DNA of 12,115 nt from Deltaproteobacteria bacterium (GTDB lineage Bacteria > Desulfobacterota > GWC2-55-46 > DRQE01). The translations under genes and the position numbers were made by a program. Positions 5,936 through 12,115 of this stretch are shown in pieces; within the stretch, counting starts at the first letter, position 1, and each line of letters opens with the position of its first letter. Location: positions 1-12,115 of the forward strand of contig JACRCB010000156.1 of assembly GCA_016219165.1 (NCBI GenBank), in the 5' to 3' direction. The notes beneath the pieces are model-generated. The model was not told where the DNA came from and ran no database searches. It was given only the letters and a program-made list of their open reading frames with translations.

Positions 5936-6810
5936 AGATACTTCCCGATAAGAAGCCCGAGGTCCTTCTTCGTCTTTTTGGAAATCATTTTTCTATCCGT
6001 TATTATCGCGTATTTCAGGGCGGTTGCGCACCTGCATCCCCTCGGGCGGCGTATCATGGGAACGGCCCTTCTTATTATCTCCCGGGCGGTTGAGACGTTT
6101 TTCTTGAGGGTCTCGAGTATCATCTCTACAGTCACGGACTCTTCGGTCTGGTGCCAGCAGTCGTAGTCGGTCGAAAGGGCGATAGTCGCGTAGCAGAGCT
6201 CGGCCTCCCTCGCCAGTTTCGCCTCAGGTATGTTGGTCATCCCTATGACGTCCACCCCCCACTTCCTGTAAATGTTACTCTCGGCGCGGGTGGAGAACTG
6301 GGGGCCTTCGATGCACATGTACGTCCCGCCCCTTCTGACCGCGGCCCCGGCGGATTTCGCCTCCTCGAAGAGGACCCCGGCAAGGTCAGCGCATACAGGG
6401 TCTGCGAATTCCACGTGCCCGGCGACGCCATCCCCGAAAAACGTGCCAGCCCTCTTATCTGTCCTGTCGAAGAACTGGTCCACTATGACTATATGGCCGG
6501 GGGGGATATCCTCTTTCATGCTGCCCACCGCCGAGACCGATATGAGCCACTCAACCCCTAATTTTTTCATCCCGTATATGTTAGCCCTGTAGTTTATCTC
6601 GGAGGGGAGAAGCCTGTGGCCTTTTCCGTGCCTCGGGAGAAAAATAAGTTCCGCGTCCCCGAACCTTCCGGTTATAAACTCGTCCGAAGGGTCCCCGAAA
6701 GGTGTTTTTACCTTCACGGTCTTTACTTCTTTAAGCCCCTCCATATCGTAAAGGCCGCTGCCGCCGATAACGCCGATAACTTTCCCGGCCTTTCCGGTTT
6801 TTTTAGCCAT
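5932..6810 (-). CDS. mtnP: S-methyl-5'-thioadenosine phosphorylase
   Basis: A 292-aa phosphorylase that cleaves 5'-methylthioadenosine with phosphate into adenine and 5-methylthioribose-1-phosphate, part of methionine and purine salvage. Motifs: GVIGGSGLY (13-21), FLPRHGKGH (phosphate site, 57-65), SVSAVGSMKEDIPPGH (91-106), MCIEGPQFSTRAES (165-178), GMTNIPEAKLARE (190-202) and STDYDCWH (213-220). The Asp in TDYD, where 6-oxopurine phosphorylases carry Asn, indicates a preference for 6-aminopurines and supports MtnP over PNP. The ATG follows GGAGG at 10 bases. The stop codon TAA coincides with the end of repeat copy 2. The gene lies downstream of rlmN with a possible promoter between. Cleavage of 5'-deoxyadenosine as well is known for such enzymes and would suit this position. 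Confidence 0.93.
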   Translation of the reverse strand: MAKKTGKAGKVIGVIGGSGLYDMEGLKEVKTVKVKTPFGDPSDEFITGRFGDAELIFLPRHGKGHRLLPSEINYRANIYGMKKLGVEWLISVSAVGSMKEDIPPGHIVIVDQFFDRTDKRAGTFFGDGVAGHVEFADPVCADLAGVLFEEAKSAGAAVRRGGTYMCIEGPQFSTRAESNIYRKWGVDVIGMTNIPEAKLAREAELCYATIALSTDYDCWHQTEESVTVEMILETLKKNVSTAREIIRRAVPMIRRPRGCRCATALKYAIITDRKMISKKTKKDLGLLIGKYL

Positions 6811-6856
6811 CCCGAGAATTCCTCCGCTCGTTATTCCAGATTATTTTTGACGGTAA

Positions 6857-6885
6857 CTTGTAACATTAAGTAAGCGGGGGGTCAA
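6857..6885 (-). promoter_or_regulatory. Possible promoter for mtnP
   Basis: TTGACC (6885-6880), overlapping the rlmN stop codon, is followed by a 17-base spacer and TACAAG (6862-6857), with TG one base before the -10 box. The -10 box matches the consensus at only four of six positions. It lies in the 71-base gap between rlmN and mtnP, where an internal start would allow separate control of mtnP and what follows. Confidence 0.35.
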
Positions 6886-7961
6886 GCGTTTTTGTTGCTT
6901 TTACCAAGCGCCCCGGCCCTTAACTGCCCGCACGCGGCCTCTATGTCGGAGCCCCTGCTTATTCTTATGAGGACGTTATAGCGCGCGCCTGCCAGGACCC
7001 TCTTGAATGTCTCCACCTTTTCCACCTCCGGCCTTTCAAAACGAGAGCCGGGCAAGGGGTTGAAAGGTATGAGATTTATCTTGCACGGTATGCCGGAAAG
7101 TAAGGCCGCAAGCCTCCAGGCATCTTCTATGGAGTCGTTTACGTCCTTTATAAGGACGTATTCGATTGTTATATACCTCCCATGCTCAAGCGGGTACCGC
7201 CTTAAACTCGCGATGAGTTCCTTTAAGGGGTATTTCTTGTTAACCGGCATGAGGAGTCTTCTTTGAGAGTCGGTCGTTGCGTTAAGCGACACCGCCAGGT
7301 TCACCTTCGCCTCTTTGCCGAGTCTTTCTATTCCCGGAGGAATCCCCGCGGTCGAAACCGTCACCTTCCTTGAGGAGAAATTCATGCCCTTCGGGTCAGT
7401 GAGCACGCCGATAAACTTCAAAACCCCGTCATAATTCAGAAGCGGCTCCCCCATTCCCATAAGGACGACGTTGGTTATCCTTTCGCGCCCCCTTATAAAC
7501 CCCTCTCTTACGACGGTGTCCGCGCCGTGGACCTGTCCGGCGAGTTCGGAAAGGGTCAAGTTCCTTCCCGGCCCAAGCCGGCCGGTCACGCAGAAACGGC
7601 AGCCGAGGGCGCACCCGGTCTGCGTGGATACGCACAGGGTGAGCCTTTTCTCGCCGGGTATCAGGACACTCTCTATCTTTTCGCCGTCCTCGAGGGAAAA
7701 AAGCAGTTTCACCGTGCCGTCAATCGAGGCGCGCCTTTCAACGAGGCGAGGACATCCGATGTAATAGCCTCCGGCTTCGAGGATATCGCGGAACTCCTTT
7801 GAGACGTCCGTCAACGCGCCTATGGACAAGGCCCCTTTTTTAAAAAGCCAGCGGTAGAGTTGGCCCGCCCTGTACGGGGATTGCCCGAGCCTTTTTACAA
7901 GGGTAACGAGTCCTTCGGATGTGAGGTCTTTAAGGTTTTTTTTGACCGGCGGAAGGGGCAT
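6882..7961 (-). CDS. rlmN: 23S rRNA (adenine2503-C2) / tRNA methyltransferase, radical SAM
   Basis: A 359-aa RlmN, the radical SAM enzyme that makes 2-methyladenosine at 23S rRNA A2503 and in some tRNAs. The iron-sulfur motif is C117-x3-C121-x2-C124 in TGCALGCRFC. C110 (LCVSTQTGC) and C344 (EAACGQL) correspond to the two additional cysteines of the E. coli enzyme that carry and resolve the methyl intermediate. MGMGEPLLNYD (168-178) binds SAM, and SLNATTDSQRRLLMPVNKKYP is typical of RlmN. Length is normal. The RxxQxxxWLF segment near residues 31-40 marks the N-terminal domain. The ATG at 7961 gives the expected N-terminus but has no clear Shine-Dalgarno sequence. I prefer RlmN to Cfr because the gene sits in the ndk/rodZ neighbourhood of housekeeping genes. 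Confidence 0.95.
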   Translation of the reverse strand: MPLPPVKKNLKDLTSEGLVTLVKRLGQSPYRAGQLYRWLFKKGALSIGALTDVSKEFRDILEAGGYYIGCPRLVERRASIDGTVKLLFSLEDGEKIESVLIPGEKRLTLCVSTQTGCALGCRFCVTGRLGPGRNLTLSELAGQVHGADTVVREGFIRGRERITNVVLMGMGEPLLNYDGVLKFIGVLTDPKGMNFSSRKVTVSTAGIPPGIERLGKEAKVNLAVSLNATTDSQRRLLMPVNKKYPLKELIASLRRYPLEHGRYITIEYVLIKDVNDSIEDAWRLAALLSGIPCKINLIPFNPLPGSRFERPEVEKVETFKRVLAGARYNVLIRISRGSDIEAACGQLRAGALGKSNKNA

Positions 7962-7993
7962 TGGTCCGTTCCCGGAGGGATGCGGCAGAGCCG

Positions 7994-8881
7994 CTACTTA
8001 TCCACCTTCGCCACAAGCCAGTAAACGGCGCCCAGCACTGCCACGGCCGCTACGAGGGAAAGCTGCGCTCCCACCTCTCCATGATAAAGGCTTGTCACCA
8101 ATATCTTTCTTATCACGGCAACGAGGGCGACGCTTAAGAAGACCTTGATGGCGAATTTGCCTCCCCTAAGGTGGTGTATCTCCGTGTCCATGAGTTCTAT
8201 GACGACCCAGAGCATCAAGAGGCTCCCGAGGGTTGAAAGCAACCCCTTTTCTATGTCGCCGTCGAATATGTGGGCGAAATCGTATACGAAGAGGCCTATG
8301 ACTATGATACCCACTACTACGAGCGAAAGCACGAGCATGAGATTGAGCCCGTATGAAAAACGCCTTGCGAACTGTATGAGATAGGATTCCACCCTGTAGG
8401 AAAGAAACCTTATCCTTTTCTCTTCCTCTATGTAGGAACTCGTAAAGACGTCGAGGTTGATATCGAGTATCTTATCTATGGACCCGGACAGATAGACGCA
8501 TTCCCTCGGGTCTTTTACGGCATTTTTAAGGACATCCATGATATACCTTCTCACGAAATGCATCGCCGCGTTCACGTAATGGGCGCTGAGCCCTATATCG
8601 ACATGGACCATGCCCACGCGCTCGAGTTCCTTGAAATAACCCTTGTCGTATTCGCCGGAAAAGAGGGCGGCAAACCACATTACAAGGGCATCCTGATGCC
8701 TTTTTATGGTCTCCTCGTCCTTGAGGAACTTTGACGTGTCTTCGAAGTGCCTGACATGGTCGTAGAACCCCTCGACGAAGTTCCGGCTGAAGGGCTCCAT
8801 GAGGGGAAAAAGGCCCTTAAGATTCATCGCATCCTTCGCGGTGAAGCCGTAATGCGCCTTTATCTTGTCTATGTTCTCCAT
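7994..8881 (-). CDS. Protoglobin sensor fused to PsiE-like membrane domain
   Basis: A 295-aa two-part protein. Residues 1-160 look like a protoglobin/globin-coupled-sensor domain: it begins with a long helix and FYDHV (39-43), followed by the segment GYFKELERVGMVHVDIGL (81-98). H93 there would be the proximal heme ligand, in the VxHVxIGL pattern of HemAT-type sensors. A possible distal Tyr is Y40. Residues 178-292 hold four predicted transmembrane helices (about 178-200, 214-231, 243-264, 273-291) with the ELMDTEIHHLRGG and FLSVALVAVIRKIL elements that recall PsiE, the phosphate-starvation-inducible membrane protein. The output could be a gas- or redox-gated membrane function, but this is inference. 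The ATG has AGGAAAGG upstream and starts three bases after the ndk stop. Confidence 0.8.
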   Translation of the reverse strand: MENIDKIKAHYGFTAKDAMNLKGLFPLMEPFSRNFVEGFYDHVRHFEDTSKFLKDEETIKRHQDALVMWFAALFSGEYDKGYFKELERVGMVHVDIGLSAHYVNAAMHFVRRYIMDVLKNAVKDPRECVYLSGSIDKILDINLDVFTSSYIEEEKRIRFLSYRVESYLIQFARRFSYGLNLMLVLSLVVVGIIVIGLFVYDFAHIFDGDIEKGLLSTLGSLLMLWVVIELMDTEIHHLRGGKFAIKVFLSVALVAVIRKILVTSLYHGEVGAQLSLVAAVAVLGAVYWLVAKVDK

Positions 8882-8884
8882 ACG

Positions 8885-9304
8885 CTACCTTTCCTTTATT
8901 TCGAGCGAATTGAAGAAATAACCGATTTCAAACCGCGCGGTATCCGGGCCGTCCGAGCCGTGCACGACATTTTCTTCGATGGAAGCGGCGAGGTCCCTTC
9001 TTATGGTGCCGGGGGCGGCGTCCTTCGGGTTTGTGGCGCCCATTATATCCCTTACCTTTTTTATCGCGCCGTCCCCTTCAATGACCATCGGGACCACGGG
9101 GCCGGAACTCATGAAGGAAGTAAGGCTTTGAAAAAACGGCCTTTCCCTGTGCACCGCGTAAAAACCCTCCGCCTCCTTCTTCGTAAGGCAAGACATCTTT
9201 AATCCGATAACCTTAAGCCCCGCCCGCTCGAACCTCCCTATGACCTCGCCCGTGAGACCCTTCTTTACTCCGTCGGGCTTTACTATCGAAAGGGTTCTCT
9301 CCAT
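8885..9304 (-). CDS. ndk: Nucleoside diphosphate kinase
   Basis: A 139-aa NDP kinase, which transfers the gamma-phosphate of ATP to NDPs through a phosphohistidine. The N-terminus ERTLSIVKPDGVKKG carries K9. RERPFF (53-58), MSSGPVVPMVIEG (65-77) and GATNPKDAAPGTIR (89-102) are the usual nucleotide-site segments. The active-site His is H115 in NVVHGSDG; the residue after Asp is Gly where Ser is commonest, a small change outside the catalytic pair. Length is normal. The ATG follows GAGGAG by 11 bases. It stands between the glutaredoxin-like gene (73-base gap) and the globin-PsiE gene (3-base gap), and starts the ndk-rlmN-pilF-rodZ gene order. Confidence 0.97.
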   Translation of the reverse strand: MERTLSIVKPDGVKKGLTGEVIGRFERAGLKVIGLKMSCLTKKEAEGFYAVHRERPFFQSLTSFMSSGPVVPMVIEGDGAIKKVRDIMGATNPKDAAPGTIRRDLAASIEENVVHGSDGPDTARFEIGYFFNSLEIKER

Positions 9305-9377
9305 CCTGTATCCGTCTCCTCAGTCTATTTATTGGGGCGGGATAACCTTAACTTGACCGGCAGCCTGAACGGCCTTT

Positions 9378-9629
9378 TTAAACCCCGCAGGCGCCGCCGA
9401 AACCTATTGTAACCTTAATCCGTTCACCGGGTTTTTCAGCCTTTTCTATTATCACGGGGACGCGTTTTCCCCCGCTGAATGTGAACATCTTCTTCATGCC
9501 CTTGGGGTCCTTCTCCACATTTACATACTCGACCTCGAAGCCCCTTTTTGCATAGTCCTCTCTGGCCGCGACTGTATACGGGCAGGTGTCTTTACCGAAA
9601 ATCAGAACCTTTTTCACTTCCTCCGGCAT
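9378..9629 (-). CDS. Glutaredoxin-like protein, UXX-star family type (Cys form)
   Basis: An 83-aa thioredoxin-fold protein. A first beta strand (VLIFGKD, 8-14) leads into TCPYT with the single redox Cys at residue 16, encoded by TGC. The second position of a CxxC pair is Tyr-Thr, so this is a CXX-star active site, as in the UXX-star (seleno)protein family in which many members carry Sec there. RVPVII holds the cis-Pro expected of the fold. The C-terminus FGGACGV adds a second Cys at 81 that could resolve a disulfide with C16. A 97-aa version starting with GTG at 9671 is unlikely because that codon overlaps the -10 box of the promoter. The ATG at 9629 has GGAG six bases upstream. First gene of the ndk-rlmN operon. 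Confidence 0.8.
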   Translation of the reverse strand: MPEEVKKVLIFGKDTCPYTVAAREDYAKRGFEVEYVNVEKDPKGMKKMFTFSGGKRVPVIIEKAEKPGERIKVTIGFGGACGV

Positions 9630-9635
9630 GACAAT

Positions 9636-9639
9636 CTCC
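9636..9639 (-). promoter_or_regulatory. Shine-Dalgarno GGAG that decides the glutaredoxin start
   Basis: GGAG, six bases and then the ATG at 9629. Together with the promoter at 9663-9690, whose start point would fall near 9656, this leaves only the 83-aa reading plausible. Confidence 0.65.
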
Positions 9640-9662
9640 GCAAGGTTTCGTTTCTTCACGAT

Positions 9663-9690
9663 ATTATACACAAAAGACTACGGTTGACAA
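9663..9690 (-). promoter_or_regulatory. Sigma70-type promoter of the glutaredoxin-ndk-rlmN operon
   Basis: TTGTCA (9690-9685), a 16-base spacer and a perfect TATAAT (9668-9663) on the minus strand. It sits in the short gap after the nth stop codon (9699), the only gap between nth and the next gene. Expected start near 9656 gives a leader of about 27 bases carrying the GGAG site. Confidence 0.7.
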
Positions 9691-9698
9691 GCGATAAA

Positions 9699-10355
9699 TC
9701 ACCTCTTCCTTCCAACCCCCACCCTGTCGCAGTATCTAAAAAGCCTGCACCTCGAGCATAAAGGGGAGACCGGTTTGCAGACGTTCTGCCCGTATGCGAC
9801 AAGGAGGGTATTGAAGGTTATCCAGTATCTTTCCGGGAGTTTCCTCCTCAGGGCGGACTCGGTATCGAAGGGTGTCTTTGTTTTTACATAACCCCAGCGG
9901 TTGGTGAGCCTGTGCACATGGGTATCGACGCATATCCCCGGCTTATTGTAGCCCATGGTCAGGACGAGGTTGGCGGTTTTTCTTCCGACCCCTTTGAGAT
10001 TAAGGAGCCCCTCCATGGTATCCGGGACTTTCGAGGAGTGTTTTCCGGATATCCCTTTTGACAGTCCCTTTATGGTCCGCGCCTTTACCCTGTAAAAGCC
10101 CGCCGGATAGATTGTTTCTTCGATTGTCCGCAGAGGAATCCCGGACATCTCAGCCGGGGTATCCGCCTTCTTAAAAAGGCGGACCGAGGCCCCTTTTGTG
10201 ACGGAGTCCTTTGTGCGCAGGCTCAAGATACAGGATATGAGCACCTTGAAGGGGTCGCGCGCGATATTCGACAGGCCGGTGACATAAGGGACTTTAAACC
10301 TCATGGCCTCCCTCTTAAGAACGGCTATCGCCTTCGGTATATCCCGGTTACGCAC
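9699..10355 (-). CDS. nth: Endonuclease III (DNA glycosylase/AP lyase)
   Basis: A 218-aa base-excision repair enzyme that removes oxidised pyrimidines and nicks the abasic site. The helix-hairpin-helix LLNLKGVGRKTANLVL (117-132) carries the catalytic Lys (K126), and VDTHVHR (143-149) the catalytic Asp (D144). The iron-sulfur loop is C193-x6-C200-x2-C203-x5-C209. ILSLRTKD (43-50) replaces the E. coli LLSAQATD stretch, as in many non-enteric homologues. The open frame extends to a TTG at 10382, but that codon sits at the end of the groEL terminator's T-tract. GTG at 10355, with GGAAGG about 10 bases upstream, gives the expected N-terminal helix. I see no promoter between terminator and gene, so it probably depends on read-through from groEL or an unseen site. 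Confidence 0.93.
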   Translation of the reverse strand: MRNRDIPKAIAVLKREAMRFKVPYVTGLSNIARDPFKVLISCILSLRTKDSVTKGASVRLFKKADTPAEMSGIPLRTIEETIYPAGFYRVKARTIKGLSKGISGKHSSKVPDTMEGLLNLKGVGRKTANLVLTMGYNKPGICVDTHVHRLTNRWGYVKTKTPFDTESALRRKLPERYWITFNTLLVAYGQNVCKPVSPLCSRCRLFRYCDRVGVGRKR

Positions 10356-10383
10356 CCTTAAGCATCCTTCCCGTATGAACAAT

Positions 10384-10423
10384 AAAAAAGGCGGACGGCC
10401 TTTTTCGGGCCGCCAGCCTTTTT
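10384..10423 (-). terminator. Intrinsic terminator downstream of groEL
   Basis: On the minus strand GGCTGGCGGCC (10418-10408), a 7-base loop and GGCCGTCCGCC (10400-10390) form an 11-pair stem with one mismatch and one G-U pair. TTTTTT (10389-10384) follows. The plus strand also has five T's after the stem (10419-10423), so it could act in both directions, although no plus-strand gene is present. It lies about 50 bases after the groEL stop. Confidence 0.85.
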
Positions 10424-10469
10424 AACGGCAATCCGCGGGTTGCCGGAAGGCCTTCCCCGCAGCCTTAAA

Positions 10470-12113
10470 TTACATATCCATTCCGCCCATGCCGCCCATT
10501 CCGCCCATGCCGCCCGGAAGCGACGGTGTTTTTTCGTCCCTGGGCTTTTCCGCGACCATGGCCTCAGTCGTGAGCATCAGGGAGGCTATGGAGGCGGAGT
10601 TCTGGAGGGCGATCCTTGCGACCTTTGTGGGGTCTACAACGCCCGCGGCAACGAGGTCCTCGTAGACCTCCGTAGCCGCGTTGAAGCCGAAGGCGCCTTT
10701 TCCGTTCTTCACCCTTTCCGCGACTATGGAGCCGTCAATGCCGGCGTTATTCGCTATCTGGCGGACAGGTTCTTCGAGGGATTTCCTTACGATTTTTATG
10801 CCGAACTGCTGGTCGCCTTCGAGTTTTAATTTCTCGATGGCGGTGATTATCCTCAGATACGCCACCCCGCCCCCGGGCACCACACCCTCTTCAACCGCGG
10901 CCCTTGTCGCGTGGAGCGCGTCCTCAACCCGGGCCTTCTTCTCCTTCATCTCCGTCTCCGTTGCGGCCCCTACATTTATGACCGCAACCCCTCCGGCGAG
11001 TTTCGCGAGCCTCTCCTGCAGTTTCTCCTTGTCATAGTCCGAGGTGGTCTCCTCTATCTGCGCCCTTATCTGCTTTACCCTCGCGTCTATGGCATCCTTC
11101 TTCCCCGCCCCGTCTATAAGCGTAGTATTCTCCTTGTCCACGACTATCCTCTTTGCCTTGCCGAGGTCCTTCGTGTCGACGTTTTCGAGTTTTATCCCGA
11201 GTTCCTCCGCTATGAGGCGTCCGCCCGTAAGGACCGCGATGTCCTCGAGCATGGATTTCCTTCTGTCGCCGAATCCCGGGGCCTTTACCGCGCAGGCATG
11301 GAGCGTGCCGCGAAGCTTATTCACAACGAGGGTGGCGAGCGCTTCTCCCTCCACGTCCTCCGATACGATGAGAAGCGGCCTGCCCAACTTTGCGACCTTT
11401 TCGAGCACCGGCAAGAGGTCCCTCATGTTCGATATCTTCTTTTCGTTTATCAGGATAAACGCGTCCTCGAGGACGCATTCCATCCTCTCGGCGTCCGTTA
11501 CGAAGTAGGGGGAGAGGTATCCCCTGTCGAACTGCATGCCCTCGACGACATCGAGGACCGTCTCCATACCCTTTGCCTCTTCAACGGTTATTACGCCTTC
11601 CTTGCCGACCTTGTCCATCGCCTCGGCGATTATATCGCCTATGGTGGCATCGCCGTTTGCGGAGATGGTGCCGACCTGCGCTATCTCCTTTTTATCCTTG
11701 ATGGGCTTGGAGAGTCTCTTAAGTTCCTCCACCCCGGCCTCGACGGCCCTCTCTATCCCTCTTTTAAGGTCCATGGGGTTGTGGCCCGCGGCAACGAGTT
11801 TACTGCCCTCCCTGAATATCGCCTGCGCAAGGACCGTTGCGGTGGTTGTGCCGTCCCCCGCGACGTCCGAGGTCTTGCTCGCGACCTCCTTGACCATCTG
11901 GGCGCCCATGTTCTCAAACTTGTTTTCGAGTTCAATCTCCTTTGCCACCGTAACGCCGTCCTTTGTTATCACGGGGCTTCCGAAACTCTTTTCTATCACG
12001 ACGTTCCTTCCCCTCGGACCCAGCGTTACCTTTACCGTGTCGGCAAGAATGTTAACGCCCTTCAATATCGCCGTCCTGGCATTATGACTATATACTATCT
12101 CTTTTGCGGCCAT
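10470..12113 (-). CDS. groEL: Chaperonin GroEL (60 kDa)
   Basis: A 547-aa group I chaperonin, complete from ATG to stop. The N-terminal equatorial domain has TLGPRGRNVVIEKSFGSP (31-48) and the ATP-site DGTTTATVLA (87-96, with D87). The apical domain covers about 190-375 and contains the SPYFVTDAER and LLIVSEDVEGEAL segments of the substrate- and GroES-binding face. The second equatorial half holds VVPGGGVAYLR near residue 413. The C-terminus is the usual Gly-Gly-Met repeat tail ending MDM. Length is typical (about 545). Only two bases precede the ATG in the window, so groES, commonly just upstream, and the heat-shock control region cannot be seen. A terminator follows, so groEL is the last gene of its transcript unless nth is read through. 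Confidence 0.98.
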   Translation of the reverse strand: MAAKEIVYSHNARTAILKGVNILADTVKVTLGPRGRNVVIEKSFGSPVITKDGVTVAKEIELENKFENMGAQMVKEVASKTSDVAGDGTTTATVLAQAIFREGSKLVAAGHNPMDLKRGIERAVEAGVEELKRLSKPIKDKKEIAQVGTISANGDATIGDIIAEAMDKVGKEGVITVEEAKGMETVLDVVEGMQFDRGYLSPYFVTDAERMECVLEDAFILINEKKISNMRDLLPVLEKVAKLGRPLLIVSEDVEGEALATLVVNKLRGTLHACAVKAPGFGDRRKSMLEDIAVLTGGRLIAEELGIKLENVDTKDLGKAKRIVVDKENTTLIDGAGKKDAIDARVKQIRAQIEETTSDYDKEKLQERLAKLAGGVAVINVGAATETEMKEKKARVEDALHATRAAVEEGVVPGGGVAYLRIITAIEKLKLEGDQQFGIKIVRKSLEEPVRQIANNAGIDGSIVAERVKNGKGAFGFNAATEVYEDLVAAGVVDPTKVARIALQNSASIASLMLTTEAMVAEKPRDEKTPSLPGGMGGMGGMGGMDM

Positions 12114-12115
12114 CT

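Noticed and set aside
5667..6093. Short open frames crossing repeat copy 2 on both strands
   Set aside because: They read through hairpins of the repeat and into mtnP or pfkB; such frames arise from the repeat and are not conserved proteins.
9305..9377. Possible hairpin or promoter in the gap between the glutaredoxin gene and ndk
   Set aside because: Only scattered GGC/GCC matches and no convincing -10 box; ndk is better explained by the upstream promoter.
9630..9671. GTG start for a 97-aa glutaredoxin
   Set aside because: The codon overlaps the TATAAT box of the promoter, so it would not be in the transcript.
10356..10382. TTG start for a 227-aa endonuclease III
   Set aside because: It sits immediately at the end of the groEL terminator T-tract and has no ribosome binding site; GTG at 10355 fits the family N-terminus.
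11044..12087. Long plus-strand open frames opposite groEL (154 and 183 codons)
   Set aside because: Serine- and proline-rich antisense shadows of the conserved groEL gene.

Overview
All genes in this window lie on the minus strand, so transcription runs from high to low coordinates. The gene set points to a free-living Gram-negative bacterium with an outer membrane and cell-shape machinery: two lipobox proteins, RodZ-like and PilW/PilF-like proteins, and a DUF2155 lipoprotein. Coding regions use ATA (Ile) and AGG (Arg) freely and GC content is moderately high. A Desulfobacterota- or Nitrospirota-like lineage fits, but this is only an impression. No prophage, insertion-sequence transposase or CRISPR array is visible.

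Layout in transcription order. (1) A complete groEL (12113-10470) ends at a strong intrinsic terminator (10384-10423). (2) nth, endonuclease III, follows (10355-9699, GTG start proposed). (3) A good sigma70-type promoter (9663-9690) opens a long, tightly packed gene run: a UXX-star-like glutaredoxin, ndk, a protoglobin-PsiE membrane fusion, rlmN, mtnP, a PfkB sugar/nucleoside kinase, a TPR lipoprotein of PilW/PilF type, a RodZ-like protein, a zinc-knuckle GAF protein and a zinc-ribbon/TPR/gluzincin peptidase. (4) A separate promoter (732-759) drives a DUF2155 lipoprotein. (5) A tRNA-Ser(GGA) is cut by the window edge at position 1.

The order ndk - rlmN - pilW/pilF-type TPR - rodZ matches the well-known gammaproteobacterial neighbourhood, with a globin sensor, mtnP and a PfkB kinase inserted into it. 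RlmN releases 5'-deoxyadenosine and MtnP-type phosphorylases can cleave that by-product, so their adjacency may be metabolic. The rodZ/TPR/GAF/peptidase end looks like an envelope module.

Three things stand out. Two copies of a roughly 200-bp terminal-inverted-repeat element (MITE-like, 4561-4776 and 5734-5935) sit between genes of the operon, directly behind the stop codons of pfkB and mtnP. They are full of hairpins, and one base pair covaries between the copies. The rodZ-like gene is broken, or recoded, at a run of nine T's that forms a U_UUU_UUU slippery site directly before UAA; the missing 35 residues of its DUF4115 domain continue in the -1 frame. Finally, the 295-aa protein at 7994-8881 joins a heme-globin sensor to a four-helix PsiE-like membrane domain.
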